The notes under the pieces were generated by a model. The model saw nothing but the letters and a program-made list of their open reading frames with translations. It was not told where the DNA came from and ran no database searches. 64,000 bases of DNA from Agrococcus jenensis. GTDB lineage: Bacteria; Actinomycetota; Actinomycetes; Actinomycetales; Microbacteriaceae. The translations under genes were made by a program, and so were the position numbers. The stretch spans positions 1,922,001 through 1,986,000 of the forward strand of contig NZ_RKHJ01000001.1 of the NCBI RefSeq assembly GCF_003752465.1. The letters run 5' to 3'. Shown one piece after another: positions 8,248 through 16,945 of the stretch (position 1 is the first letter of the stretch; every line of letters begins with the position of its first letter).

Positions 8248-9554
8248 CAGCAGCTCTTCTCGATCAGGTCGGCGTACCAGCGGCAGCCGTCGAGCCAGGT
8301 GTCGATGCGGATGCGCTCGTCGCGCGCGTGCAGCGTCAGGCGCTCCTCGCGGGTCATGGCGAACGGCGTGAAGCGGTAGACGCGGTCGGTGATGCGGTGC
8401 GCGTGCCGGCCGTCGGTGCCGCCGAGCATCACGTACGGCACGGTGAGCACGTCGGGGCGCAGCCGCGCGACCGTCGCCTCGATGTCGACCCATCCCGGTC
8501 CGCTCGCGGGGCTCTCGGGGCTCGGGCCGTGCCCGTGCAGCACCTCGAGCTCGACGAGCGGGTCGGCGATCGCGCGCCGGAGGAGCGAGAGCGTGTCGTC
8601 GACGCTCGAGCCGGTCGCGATGCGCGCGTTCACGACGGCGACCGCCTCCTCGGCGAGCGCGTTCGGCGCGGCGGAGCCCGACAGCTGCGTCACGACCGCG
8701 GTGGTCGAGAGCATCGCGCGCGTCTCGTCACCGCGGGCCAGGATGCGCTCGACCACCGGGCGGGACCGCCGCACCCGCCGCAGGACGGCCCCCTGCGCGC
8801 CGCGCGCCTCCGCGCCGAGCAGCTCGAGCATGCGCAGCGACGGCTCGGGCAGCGAGCGGGGGAACGGCGCGCGGTCGAGCCGCCGGATCGCGCGGGCGAG
8901 CCGCGAGGTCGCCGCGAGCCGCGGCGGCGTCGACGCGTGCCCGCCGAGCTGCGCGACGCGCATCCGGATGTTCGCGAAGCCCTTCTCGGCAACGCCGACG
9001 ACCGCGACGTCGCGCTGGACGCCCGCGATCGGCGGCTCGATGATCGCGCCGCCCTCGTCGAGCGCCCACGCCGGCCGCACCCCCGCTGCGTCGAGCGCCG
9101 CGATGGCCGACGCGGCCCCGGTGCCCATAGTCTCCTCGTCGTGGCCGAAGACGAGCCACACGTCGCGCGCCGGCCGGAAGCCCTCGGCGAGCAGCGCCTC
9201 GATCGCCACGCAGATGCCGACGAGCGAGCCCTTGTCGTCGAGCGTGCCGCGGCCCCATACGTGCGTCGCGTCGCGGTGGCCGCTGTAGGGCGGATGCGTC
9301 CACCCCTCCGGCGGTGCGGGCACGACGTCCTGGTGCGCCATGAGCAGCGCGGGGCCGGCGCCGGGGTCGTCGCCGCGGCCGGGCCAGCGGGCGAGCAGCG
9401 TCGCGCCGACGGGCTCGACCTCGAGCGCCGAGAACAGCCGCGGGAAGCGATCGCGGAGCGCCGCCTGGAACGCGGGCAGCTGCTCCTCGCGCTCGGTCGG
9501 CAGCTGCACGAGCGCGATCAGGTCGTCGATCGCCCGGTCATCGATGCCCACCAC
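8247..9554 (-). CDS. M20-family metallopeptidase (PM20D1 / carboxypeptidase S-like)
   Basis: 435 residues, predicted cytosolic. Metal-site motifs of the M20 clan are clear: LLMAHQDVVP, WGRGTLDDKG, the HDEETMG catalytic glutamates, and a late GGTDGRHAHRITDRVYRFTPF block typical of the N-acyl-amino-acid hydrolase/carboxypeptidase S branch. It should hydrolyse a peptide or N-acyl amino acid bond; the substrate is not evident. GTG 9554 is fixed by a TAGCCT -10 ending 6 nt upstream. It is followed by the PIN-domain gene with a coupled stop/start. Confidence 0.9.
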   Translation of the reverse strand: MVGIDDRAIDDLIALVQLPTEREEQLPAFQAALRDRFPRLFSALEVEPVGATLLARWPGRGDDPGAGPALLMAHQDVVPAPPEGWTHPPYSGHRDATHVWGRGTLDDKGSLVGICVAIEALLAEGFRPARDVWLVFGHDEETMGTGAASAIAALDAAGVRPAWALDEGGAIIEPPIAGVQRDVAVVGVAEKGFANIRMRVAQLGGHASTPPRLAATSRLARAIRRLDRAPFPRSLPEPSLRMLELLGAEARGAQGAVLRRVRRSRPVVERILARGDETRAMLSTTAVVTQLSGSAAPNALAEEAVAVVNARIATGSSVDDTLSLLRRAIADPLVELEVLHGHGPSPESPASGPGWVDIEATVARLRPDVLTVPYVMLGGTDGRHAHRITDRVYRFTPFAMTREERLTLHARDERIRIDTWLDGCRWYADLIEKSC

Positions 9555-9560
9555 GCGAGC

Positions 9561-9566
9561 AGGCTA
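9561..9566 (-). promoter_or_regulatory. -10 TAGCCT, leaderless type, for the M20 gene
   Basis: Read on the minus strand, TAGCCT ends 6 nt before GTG 9554. Confidence 0.6.
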
Positions 9567-9607
9567 TCGTCGTCGCCGACCGGGGTTCCGGGGCGGACGG
9601 GGGAGCG

Positions 9608-10396
9608 ATGGCGGCTGCGCGCGCGGCGGATGCCCGGCTCGTGCACGCCCTGCGCGCGAGCGGCAGCGTCTTCGCCGAGGACGAGCTGGCCGAGCTCGGC
9701 CGCGCCGCGAGCGACGCTGCCGCGCTCGAGCTGCTGGTCGAGCGCCGGGTGGCGGGGGAGCCGATCGAGCAGATCGTCGGCACCGCCGCCTTCGCCGAGC
9801 TGCGCGTCGTCGTGCGGCCGGGGGTCTTCGTGCCGCGCCGGCGCACGGTGCTGCTCGCGACCATCGTCGCCGACGCCCTGCGCGCGCTGCCGCCGGGCGC
9901 GCGCCTGCTCGACCTGGGCTGCGGCTCCGGCGCGATCGCGGCGCTCGCGATGCACCGGGTGCCGGGCATCCAGGTGGTCGCGATCGACGCCGACCCCGTC
10001 GCCGTCGCGTGCGCCCGCGAGAACCTGCCGACCGCCCTCGTGCTGCAGGCCGACTCGCCCGACGTGCTCGACGCATCCGCCGCCTTCGACGTCATCGCCG
10101 CGAACCTGCCCTACGTGCCGACGCGCGAGCTCGCGCACCTGCCCCACGACGCCCGGGACCACGAGCCGCTGCTCGCGCTCGACGGCGGCGCCGACGGGCT
10201 CGCTCCGCTGCGCGCCCTCGCCCCGGCGATCGCGGCGCGGCTCGCGCCGGGTGGCACCGTGGCGATCGAGCTCGCCCCCGAGCAGGTCGATGTCGCGGGC
10301 GGCATCCTGCAGCGCGCCGGGCTCGGCGGCGTCGAGCAGCGCGCGGACGAGGAGCTGGGCGCGACCGTGCTCGTGGCGGTGCGCGCCGCGCGTTAG
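9608..10396 (+). CDS. PrmC/HemK-related putative protein N5-glutamine methyltransferase
   Basis: 262 residues. Class I SAM methyltransferase: motif I LLDLGCGSGAIAALA, an acidic IDADP for SAM ribose binding, and NLPYVPT in the position of the NPPY motif of release-factor glutamine methyltransferases. This NLPY/NAPY variant marks a PrmC-related actinobacterial family of unknown substrate, so it is unlikely to be the true PrmC. ATG 9608 has a GGGGGAG ribosome site. It is divergent from the M20 gene and its stop codon is part of the -10 element of the kynurenine operon. Confidence 0.85.
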   Translation: MAAARAADARLVHALRASGSVFAEDELAELGRAASDAAALELLVERRVAGEPIEQIVGTAAFAELRVVVRPGVFVPRRRTVLLATIVADALRALPPGARLLDLGCGSGAIAALAMHRVPGIQVVAIDADPVAVACARENLPTALVLQADSPDVLDASAAFDVIAANLPYVPTRELAHLPHDARDHEPLLALDGGADGLAPLRALAPAIAARLAPGGTVAIELAPEQVDVAGGILQRAGLGGVEQRADEELGATVLVAVRAAR

Positions 10397-10399
10397 CGT
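10394..10399 (+). promoter_or_regulatory. -10 TAGCGT for the kynurenine operon, built on the upstream stop codon
   Basis: TAGCGT begins with the TAG stop of the methyltransferase gene and predicts a ~20-nt leader containing AAGGAGG (10415-10421) before GTG 10427. Confidence 0.45.
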
Positions 10400-10426
10400 T
10401 GGGGCCAAGCATCGAAGGAGGCCCCC

Positions 10427-11296
10427 GTGGGCGTCGCGGACAACACGCGCGAGATCGAGTCGACCATCGTCACCGACCTGCGGGAGCGGATGAGCTACGG
10501 CTCCTACCTCGGCCTCGACACGCTGCTCGCGTCGCAGCACCCGCGGAGCGAGCCGGAGCACCACGACGAGCTGCTGTTCATCATCCAGCACCAGTCGACC
10601 GAGCTGTGGCTCAAGCTCGTGATCCACGAGCTCGACGACGCCCGCGCGCTGCTCGCCGCGGACCAGCTCGGCGCGGCGCTCAAGCGCATCGCGCGGGTGA
10701 AGCACATCCAGGAGGTGCTGACGCAGCAGTGGTCGGTGCTCGCGACGCTCACGCCCACCGAGTACGTGCAGTTCCGCGGCGCGCTCGCGAGCGCCTCCGG
10801 CTTCCAGTCGGCGCAGTACCGCCTCGTCGAGTTCGCGCTCGGCAACAAGCACGAGCGGATGCTGCAGGTCTTCGCCTCGAACCCGGCCGACCACGCGGCG
10901 CTCGCGGCCGAGCTCGAGCGGCCGAGCCTCTACGACGAGTTCCTGCGCTTGCTCGCCCGCCGCGGCCACGCGGTGCCCGACGAGGTGCTCGACCGAGACG
11001 TGCGCAAGGCGCACGTCTTCAGCGAGCCGCTCGTCGACGTCTTCACGCGCATCTACACCGACGCCGGGCAGCCGGAGGGCGCGGAGCACTGGCGCGAGTA
11101 CGAGGCGTGCGAGGAGCTCGTCGACCTCGAGGACAACTTCCAGCTCTGGCGCTTCCGGCACCTGCGCACGGTCTCGCGCACCATCGGCATGAAGACCGGC
11201 ACGGGCGGCTCGAGCGGCACCGACTTCCTGCGCCGCGCGCTCGACCTCACGTTCTTCCCCGAGCTCTACGCCGTGCGGACGCGGCTCGAGGGGTGA
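10427..11296 (+). CDS. kynA: tryptophan 2,3-dioxygenase
   Basis: 289 residues, typical family length. This heme enzyme opens the indole ring of L-tryptophan to N-formylkynurenine. The distal-pocket segment FIIQHQSTELWLKL holds H55. The heme-ligating histidine is H245 in RFRHLRTVSRTIG, followed by the GTGGSSGTDFLR signature that binds the tryptophan carboxylate. GTG 10427 has a strong AAGGAGG. It overlaps the next gene by 4 bp (GTGA). Together with the amidohydrolase and kynureninase it forms a tryptophan-to-anthranilate route. Confidence 0.95.
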   Translation: MGVADNTREIESTIVTDLRERMSYGSYLGLDTLLASQHPRSEPEHHDELLFIIQHQSTELWLKLVIHELDDARALLAADQLGAALKRIARVKHIQEVLTQQWSVLATLTPTEYVQFRGALASASGFQSAQYRLVEFALGNKHERMLQVFASNPADHAALAAELERPSLYDEFLRLLARRGHAVPDEVLDRDVRKAHVFSEPLVDVFTRIYTDAGQPEGAEHWREYEACEELVDLEDNFQLWRFRHLRTVSRTIGMKTGTGGSSGTDFLRRALDLTFFPELYAVRTRLEG

Positions 11297-12324
11297 CCGC
11301 GCCGATCATCGCCCGCGTCGACCGCGCGCGCATCGGCGGCCGGTGGGTGACGGATGCGGTGGTCGAGCTGAGCGAGACCGGCATGCGGCTCGTGCCGCCC
11401 GACGAGGCGCCCGAGCGCGTCCGCCGGCACGTCCAGGGTGTGCTCATGCCTCCGATCACCGACGCGCACGTGCACCTCGGGCTGGCGGAGGCCGGGGTCG
11501 CGGCGCCGAGCGCCCTCGGCCGGGTGCTCGACCTCGGCTGGGCACCGGAGGCGCTGCCCGGGCTGAGCGCCGCGGCGCGCGGTGCGCACCGAGGGCTCGA
11601 CGTGCGCGTCGCGGGTCCGTTCCACGCCGCGGTCGGCGGCTACCCCTCGATGCGGGAGTGGGCGCCGCCGGGCGCGGTGGTCGAGCTGGCGGACGCGAGC
11701 GACGCCGCCCGCGCCATCCGGGCGCACTCGGCCGCCGGCGCATCCGTCATCAAGGTCGCGCTCAACGCCGAGGACGGACCCGTGCCCGACGACGCGCTGC
11801 TCGCCGCGATCGTGGCCGAGACGCACGAGGTCGGGCTGCTGCTCGTGGCGCACGTGCAGGGCCCCGGGCAGGCCGAGCGGGCGCTCCTCGCCGGGGTGGA
11901 CGTGCTGGCGCACGCGCCCTGGACGGAGCGGCTGAGCGATGACCTCATCGCCGCGGCCGCCGCGAGCCAGACCTGGGTGTCGACGCTCGCCATGCACGGC
12001 CGCGACGGCGACGACATCGCCTTCGCTCGGGCGACCGACAACCTCGCGCGCTTCGCCGCGAACGGCGGCGCGGTGGCCTACGGCACCGACCTGGGCAACG
12101 GCATCACCCACTTCGACCTCGACCCCAACGAGCTCGCCGCGCTGCGGCAAGCGGGGATCGAGGGCACCGCGCTCGTCGACGCGCTGCTGTGCGAGTGGCT
12201 GCTGCTCCCAGGGCCCACCGTGACGCGGCTGCCAGCCGACGTCATCGATGACGAGTCGACGATCGAGCACCTGCACCGAGCGGGCCCGCTGCCCGTGACC
12301 TGGTTCGACATGGAGGACGCATGA
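11293..12324 (+). CDS. amidohydrolase-superfamily enzyme, candidate N-formylkynurenine formamidase
   Basis: 343 residues. A complete amidohydrolase metal set is visible: H59-x-H61 in DAHVHLG, K154 (possible carboxylated lysine, SVIKVAL), H187 (LVAHVQG), H207 (DVLAHAPW) and D266 (AYGTDLGNG). The fold therefore looks catalytically competent. It lies between tryptophan 2,3-dioxygenase and kynureninase with 4-bp overlaps on both sides, exactly where the formamidase step is needed. No KynB (cyclase-like) or alpha/beta-hydrolase formamidase gene is in the cluster. Function is inferred from context; an imidazolonepropionase-like or other hydrolase remains possible. Confidence 0.75.
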   Translation: MTAPIIARVDRARIGGRWVTDAVVELSETGMRLVPPDEAPERVRRHVQGVLMPPITDAHVHLGLAEAGVAAPSALGRVLDLGWAPEALPGLSAAARGAHRGLDVRVAGPFHAAVGGYPSMREWAPPGAVVELADASDAARAIRAHSAAGASVIKVALNAEDGPVPDDALLAAIVAETHEVGLLLVAHVQGPGQAERALLAGVDVLAHAPWTERLSDDLIAAAAASQTWVSTLAMHGRDGDDIAFARATDNLARFAANGGAVAYGTDLGNGITHFDLDPNELAALRQAGIEGTALVDALLCEWLLLPGPTVTRLPADVIDDESTIEHLHRAGPLPVTWFDMEDA

Positions 12325-13556
12325 CCACCCCAGCAGACACCGCAGCGCTCGCCGCCGCGCTCGACGCCGCAGATCCGCTCGCGGCGCACACCGCCGCGTT
12401 CGTGCGCGACCCGAGCGTCGTCTCCTACCTCGACGGCAACTCGCTCGGCCGACCGCTCACGGCGCTCGAGCAGCGCTTCGCGCGCTTCATCGGTCACGAC
12501 TGGGGCACGCGGCTCATCCGCGGCTGGGACGAGGGCTGGATGCGCCGCCCCTACGACCTCGGCGACCGGCTCGGCGCGCTCGTCGGCGCGGCCGCCGGTC
12601 AGGCCTTCATCGGCGACTCGACCACCGTGCTGCTCTACAAGCTCGTGCGCGCCGCGGTCGACGCGCAGTCGGCGAGCGGTCGCACCGAGATCGTCATCGA
12701 GGACGACAGCTTCCCGACCGACCGGTTCATCGTCGAGGGCGTCGCCGCGGAGCGCGGGCTCGAGATCCGCTGGATCGAGGTCGACCGCGCGGCCGGGGCG
12801 ACGCTCGAGCAGGTCCGCGCGATCGTGGGGGAGCGCACCGCGCTCGTGCTGCTCAGCCACGTCGCCTACCGCTCCGGCCACGTCGCCGACGTGGCGGGCA
12901 TCACCGCCGCAGCGCGCGACGCCGGCGCGCTCGTGCTGTGGGACCTGTGCCACTCGGCCGGCGTCATCCCGACCGCGCTCGACGCGAGCGGCGTCGACCT
13001 CGCGGTCGGCTGCACCTACAAGTACCTCAACGGCGGCCCCGGCTCGCCCGCCTTCGGCTACGTGCGTCGCGACCTGCAGACGGCGCTCGCGCAGCCGATC
13101 CAGGGCTGGATGGGCGCGGCCGACGTCTTCGCGATGGCGCCGCGCTACGAGCCGGCGCCCGACCTGCGCCGCTTCGCGAGCGGCACGCCGCCCGTGCTCG
13201 CGACCGTCGCGCTGGAGGCGATGGTCGAGCTGCTCGAGCAGGTCGGCGTCGACGCGGTGCGCGAGAAGTCGGTCGCGCTCACCGACTTCGCCGAGGCGTC
13301 GCTCGAGGCGCACGTGCTCCCGCTCGGCGCGCGCCTCGCGAGCCCGCCGGCGGGGCCGACGCGCGGCAGCCACCTCACCGTGACGCATCCGGCCTTCCGG
13401 GAGGTCACCGAGCGGCTCTGGGCGCGCGGCGTCATCCCCGACTTCCGCGGCCCCGACGGCATCCGGGTCGGCCTCTCGCCGCTCAGCACCACGTTCGCCG
13501 AGGTGGAGACCGGCGTCGCGGCGATCGGCGAGGAGCTCCGGGCCGCGCTGGCATGA
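12321..13556 (+). CDS. kynU: kynureninase
   Basis: 411 residues, the usual size. This PLP enzyme cleaves kynurenine to anthranilate and L-alanine. The PLP lysine is K234 in GCTYKYLNGGPGSPAF, a kynureninase hallmark; the LWDLCHSAGVIP segment carries the PLP-binding Asp. ATG 12321 overlaps the amidohydrolase stop (ATGA). No kynurenine monooxygenase or 3-hydroxyanthranilate gene is nearby, so the pathway appears to stop at anthranilate here. Confidence 0.95.
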   Translation: MTTPADTAALAAALDAADPLAAHTAAFVRDPSVVSYLDGNSLGRPLTALEQRFARFIGHDWGTRLIRGWDEGWMRRPYDLGDRLGALVGAAAGQAFIGDSTTVLLYKLVRAAVDAQSASGRTEIVIEDDSFPTDRFIVEGVAAERGLEIRWIEVDRAAGATLEQVRAIVGERTALVLLSHVAYRSGHVADVAGITAAARDAGALVLWDLCHSAGVIPTALDASGVDLAVGCTYKYLNGGPGSPAFGYVRRDLQTALAQPIQGWMGAADVFAMAPRYEPAPDLRRFASGTPPVLATVALEAMVELLEQVGVDAVREKSVALTDFAEASLEAHVLPLGARLASPPAGPTRGSHLTVTHPAFREVTERLWARGVIPDFRGPDGIRVGLSPLSTTFAEVETGVAAIGEELRAALA

Positions 13557-13564
13557 CCGGCGGC

Positions 13565-13570
13565 TACGCT
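13565..13570 (+). promoter_or_regulatory. -10 TACGCT upstream of aspA
   Basis: Candidate -10 in the 92-bp kynU-aspA gap; predicts a leader of about 72 nt. GGAG at 13640-13643 serves ATG 13649. Confidence 0.4.
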
Positions 13571-13648
13571 TCACATGCGAACCCCGCACCCGCGTCCGCG
13601 CCCGCGACGCCCACCCGGCCACCGGGCACCGAAGGCAATGGAGCCAGC

Positions 13649-15145
13649 ATGACCGACACCCCCACGTACAAGCTCGACCCCGCCCCGCAGGGCGAGCGCT
13701 TCTACGCCGGCCCGACGCGCATCGAGCGCGACTCGCTCGGCGAGCTGCCGGTGCCGGCCGACGCGTACTGGGGGATCCACACGGAGCGCGCGCTCAACAA
13801 CTTCCCCATCACGGGCCGCTCGATCTCGGTCTACTCCGACCTCGTCAACGCGCTCGCGGTCGTGAAGCAGGCGTGCGCGCGCGCCAACCGCGAGATCGGC
13901 GTGCTCGACCCCGACAAGGCCGACCTCATCGACCGCGTCTGCCGGCGCATCCGTGGCGGCGAGCTGCACGACCAGTTCAAGGTCGGCGTCATCCAGGGCG
14001 GCGCGGGCACCTCGACGAACATGAACACGAACGAGGTCATCGCCAACGCGTGCCTCGTCGAGCTCGGCCACGCCAAGGGCGACTACGAGCACTTCAGCCC
14101 CATCGACGACGTGAACCGCTCGCAGTCGACGAACGACACCTACCCGACGTCGATCAAGGTCGCGATGTCGTTCACGCTCCGCCGCCTGCTCGACGAGCTC
14201 GTGCGGCTGACGGACGCGTTCGACGCGAAGGCGGTCGAGTTCCGCGACGTGCTCAAGGTCGGCCGCACGCAGCTGCAGGACGCCGTGCCGATGACGCTCG
14301 GGCAGGAGTTCCGCGGCTTCGCCGTGACGCTGCGCGAGGATCGCGACCGGCTCGAGGAGACCATCGCGTGGCTCAGCGAGGTCAACCTCGGCGCCACCGC
14401 GATCGGCACCGGCATCACCGCCGACCCGCGCTACGCCGAGGCGGCATGCCGCCACCTCGCGGAGCTCACGGGCCTCCCGATCGTCGCGGCCGCCGACCTC
14501 ATCGAGGCGACGAGCGACACGGGCGTGTTCATGACGCTGTCGGGCACGCTCAAGCGCTGCGCCGTGAAGCTCTCGAAGATCTGCAACGACCTGCGACTGC
14601 TGTCGTCCGGTCCGCAGGCCGGGCTCGGCGAGATCACGCTGCCCCCGAAGCAGGCAGGCTCGTCGATCATGCCCGGCAAGGTGAACCCGGTCATCCCGGA
14701 GGTCGTCAACCAGGTCGCGTTCGCGGTCATCGGGTCGGATGCGACGGTCACCGCCGCCTCCGAGGCCGGACAGCTGCAGCTCAACGCGTTCGAGCCGGTC
14801 ATCGCGCACCAGATCCTGCAGAGCCTGCACTGGATGACGCAGGCGTGCCTGACGCTGCGCGTGAACTGCGTCGACGGCATCGAGGCGAACCGCGAGCGGC
14901 TCGGGCTGATGGTGGGCACGTCGGTCGGCGTCGTCACGGCGCTCACGCCCTACCTCGGCTACGCCGACTCGGCGAAGCTCGCGCACGAGGCGCTCACGAG
15001 CCACAAGTCGATCGCCGACCTCGTGGTCGAGGGCGGCCTCATGGACCGCGAGCGGGTCGAGAAGCTGCTCGCGCCCGCGCGGCTGTCGGGGCTCCAGCCG
15101 GTGACGCAGGCGATCCCGGTGATCGCGCCCGACGACCTGCCCTGA
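13649..15145 (+). CDS. aspA: aspartate ammonia-lyase (aspartase)
   Basis: 498 residues. It deaminates L-aspartate to fumarate and ammonia. Aspartase/fumarase superfamily motifs: GGAGTSTNMNTNEVIAN, SQSTNDTYPTSIKVA, GRTQLQDAVPMTLGQE and the mobile signature loop GSSIMPGKVN at residues 337-346 with its catalytic serine. The THxxxxxLNNFP-type N terminus and the TNDTYPT segment favour aspartase over fumarase C. ATG 13649 was chosen for its GGAG; the open frame upstream overlaps kynU and is not real coding. It is downstream of kynU but has its own candidate promoter. Confidence 0.93.
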   Translation: MTDTPTYKLDPAPQGERFYAGPTRIERDSLGELPVPADAYWGIHTERALNNFPITGRSISVYSDLVNALAVVKQACARANREIGVLDPDKADLIDRVCRRIRGGELHDQFKVGVIQGGAGTSTNMNTNEVIANACLVELGHAKGDYEHFSPIDDVNRSQSTNDTYPTSIKVAMSFTLRRLLDELVRLTDAFDAKAVEFRDVLKVGRTQLQDAVPMTLGQEFRGFAVTLREDRDRLEETIAWLSEVNLGATAIGTGITADPRYAEAACRHLAELTGLPIVAAADLIEATSDTGVFMTLSGTLKRCAVKLSKICNDLRLLSSGPQAGLGEITLPPKQAGSSIMPGKVNPVIPEVVNQVAFAVIGSDATVTAASEAGQLQLNAFEPVIAHQILQSLHWMTQACLTLRVNCVDGIEANRERLGLMVGTSVGVVTALTPYLGYADSAKLAHEALTSHKSIADLVVEGGLMDRERVEKLLAPARLSGLQPVTQAIPVIAPDDLP

Positions 15146-15182
15146 CCGGCACGCTGACCGCGAGGAGCGGGGCGGGACTCGC

Positions 15183-15188
15183 TACGCT
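15183..15188 (+). promoter_or_regulatory. -10 TACGCT, leaderless type
   Basis: Ends 6 nt before GTG 15195 and supports that start. Confidence 0.55.
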
Positions 15189-15194
15189 CCTTGC

Positions 15195-16442
15195 GTGACC
15201 GCCACCGCTCCACTGTCGCCGCTCGCGCAGCCCAAGGGCCCGGACGTCGGGCTGATCGCCGGCATCATCGGCATCGCCGTGCTCGCGCTCGCGTCCTTCG
15301 GCGTGATCCTCGTGCTGGGCGGGGCGATCGGCAACCCGCTCGTGGTCGCGACCTCCGGCGTGATGGCGCTCGTGCCGCTCTCGTTCGTCATCTGGGCGGT
15401 GCTCGCGATCGACCGCTGGGAGCCGGAGCCGCGCATCGCGATGTGGTTCGCGGCGCTGTGGGGCGGCGTCGCCGCGGTGCTGCTGACGCTCGCGCTCAAC
15501 ACGTGGGTGCTCGAGCCGATCGTCACGCCCTTCCTGCAGTCGCAGGAGCAGTACGAGTTCTACGCCACGGTCGTGCAGGCGCCGATCACCGAGGAGCTGT
15601 GGAAGTCCATTCCGGTGGTCATCATGTTCCTGTTCTTCCGGCGCACGTTCGACGGCCCGGTCGACGGCGTCGTCTTCGCGGCGCTCTCGGCCGCGGGGTT
15701 CGCGTTCACCGAGAACATCCTCTACTTCGGCACGTCGCTCGCGGAGTCGGGCGACGGCTCCTTCATCTTCTTCCTGCGCGGCATCATGAGCCCGCTCACG
15801 CACGCGATCTTCACCGCCGTCGGCATCGGGCTCGCGCTCGGCCTCGCCGCGCGGCTGCGCTCGCGCTGGTGGATCCTGCTCGCGTTCCCGGCCGGCTGGC
15901 TCGTCTCGGCGCTCCTGCACGCGCTGTGGAACTCGGCGAGCTGGTGGGTGCCCGGCGGCACCGTCGGCTTCTTCGTCTACTACCTCGTCGTGCAGGTGCC
16001 GCTCTGCGTGCTCGCGGCCGCGCTCGTCTGGCTGCTGCTGCGGCAGGAGATCCGCATCACCCGCGCTCGCCTGCACGACTACGGCCGTGCCGGATGGTTC
16101 ACCGCCGAGGAGGTCGAGCGCCTCTCGACGGGTGACGGCCGGGCCTCGCTCCTGGCCTGGGCGCGGAAGCGCGGCCTGCGGCGCACGATGCGCGACTACA
16201 TCATCACCGCCACCCGGCTCGCCAACAGCCGGCAGCGCGCGCTCGTCGGCCGCGATCGCAGCCGCAGCAGCATGGCCGACGAGGCCACGCTGCTCGCGCG
16301 CCTCGTGCAGCACCGTCGGGGGATGGCCTCCGCGGTGATGGGCCAGCCGGTGGCGATGGCGGTCGGCGCGCCCGTCGCGGCCCCGACCGCGCGCGTGCAG
16401 CGCTTCGGCGACCTCGACGCCGCCTGGCCGCCGCGCCGCTGA
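15195..16442 (+). CDS. PrsW-family glutamic-type intramembrane protease
   Basis: 415 residues with about eight or nine predicted membrane helices and a basic cytosolic tail from about residue 300. PrsW motifs are present: [10 protein letters not shown] (EExxK type), [10 protein letters not shown] (FxxxEN), a conserved histidine in [12 protein letters not shown] and HALWNSA. Bacillus PrsW cleaves an anti-sigma factor; the target here is unknown and no sigma/anti-sigma pair is nearby. It starts leaderless at GTG 15195 and precedes rpsO. Confidence 0.85.
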   Translation: MTATAPLSPLAQPKGPDVGLIAGIIGIAVLALASFGVILVLGGAIGNPLVVATSGVMALVPLSFVIWAVLAIDRWEPEPRIAMWFAALWGGVAAVLLTLALNTWVLEPIVTPFLQSQEQYEFYATVVQAPITEELWKSIPVVIMFLFFRRTFDGPVDGVVFAALSAAGFAFTENILYFGTSLAESGDGSFIFFLRGIMSPLTHAIFTAVGIGLALGLAARLRSRWWILLAFPAGWLVSALLHALWNSASWWVPGGTVGFFVYYLVVQVPLCVLAAALVWLLLRQEIRITRARLHDYGRAGWFTAEEVERLSTGDGRASLLAWARKRGLRRTMRDYIITATRLANSRQRALVGRDRSRSSMADEATLLARLVQHRRGMASAVMGQPVAMAVGAPVAAPTARVQRFGDLDAAWPPRR

Positions 16443-16456
16443 ACCCCCATCTCTGG

Positions 16457-16462
16457 TAGAGT
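16457..16462 (+). promoter_or_regulatory. -10 TAGAGT for rpsO
   Basis: TAGAGT in the 109-bp gap predicts an ~85-nt leader for rpsO ending in a GAGGAGAGAGG purine tract (16530-16540). The leader could carry an S15 autoregulatory fold, but none was demonstrable by eye. Confidence 0.5.
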
Positions 16463-16551
16463 CGAGCGGTTGCCGTAGACCGGCCGCGGACAGAGAGCGC
16501 TCCTGCATCGGGCAGGGGCACCGCGCTGCGAGGAGAGAGGGGTTTCACACC

Positions 16552-16821
16552 ATGAGCCTGAACGCAGAGATCAAGAAGGCCATCATCGAGGAGTACGCCA
16601 CGCACGAAGGCGACACCGGAAGCCCCGAGGTGCAGGTCGCGCTCATGTCGCGCCGCATCAAGGACCTCACGGAGCACCTGAAGGAGCACAAGCACGACCA
16701 CCACTCGCGTCGTGGTCTGCTGCTGCTCGTCGGGCAGCGTCGCCGCCTGCTCGGCTACCTCCAGGAGATCGACATCTCCCGCTACCGCGCGCTCATCGAG
16801 CGCCTCGGTCTACGCCGCTAG
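16552..16821 (+). CDS. rpsO: 30S ribosomal protein S15
   Basis: 89 residues, standard length. It binds the central domain of 16S rRNA and nucleates platform assembly. The S15 core is clear: [53 protein letters not shown]. It is followed by a GC-rich hairpin and then a triple tandem repeat, with a convergent membrane-protein gene and pnp beyond, so rpsO and pnp are not directly adjacent here. Confidence 0.98.
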   Translation: MSLNAEIKKAIIEEYATHEGDTGSPEVQVALMSRRIKDLTEHLKEHKHDHHSRRGLLLLVGQRRRLLGYLQEIDISRYRALIERLGLRR

Positions 16822-16839
16822 CCTTCGAAGCGTTCGAGG

Positions 16840-16865
16840 AGGGCCGTCCCTGCGGGGGCGGCCCT
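16840..16865 (+). terminator. candidate terminator of rpsO
   Basis: GC-rich stem (AGGGCCGTCCC against GGGGGCGGCCCT) with a 3-nt loop 19 bp after the rpsO stop. A U-tract is missing, as is common in such genomes. Confidence 0.6.
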
Positions 16866-16939
16866 TCGTCGTCGCTCAGGGACCACCCTTCGTCGGTGCT
16901 CAGGGACCACCCTCCTTCGTCGCTCAGGGACCACCCTCC
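16865..16939. repeat. three tandem ~24-27 bp direct repeats
   Basis: Units 16865-16888, 16889-16915 and 16916-16939 share TTCGTC...GCTCAGGGACCACCC. Each contains a small AGGG-ACCA-CCCT dyad. A fourth TTCGTG fragment follows. They lie in the convergent gap between rpsO and the 16946 gene. Confidence 0.85.
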
Positions 16940-16945
16940 TTCGTG

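Noticed and set aside
7593..10493. 966-residue plus-strand open frame across the repeats, PIN and M20 genes
   Set aside because: Covers well-supported minus-strand genes and has no domain; composition artefact.
13571..15004. 477-residue minus-strand frame
   Set aside because: Antisense to aspA, low-complexity translation.
16865..16939. Triple repeat considered as a CRISPR remnant
   Set aside because: Copies are directly adjacent with no unique spacers and no cas genes nearby.
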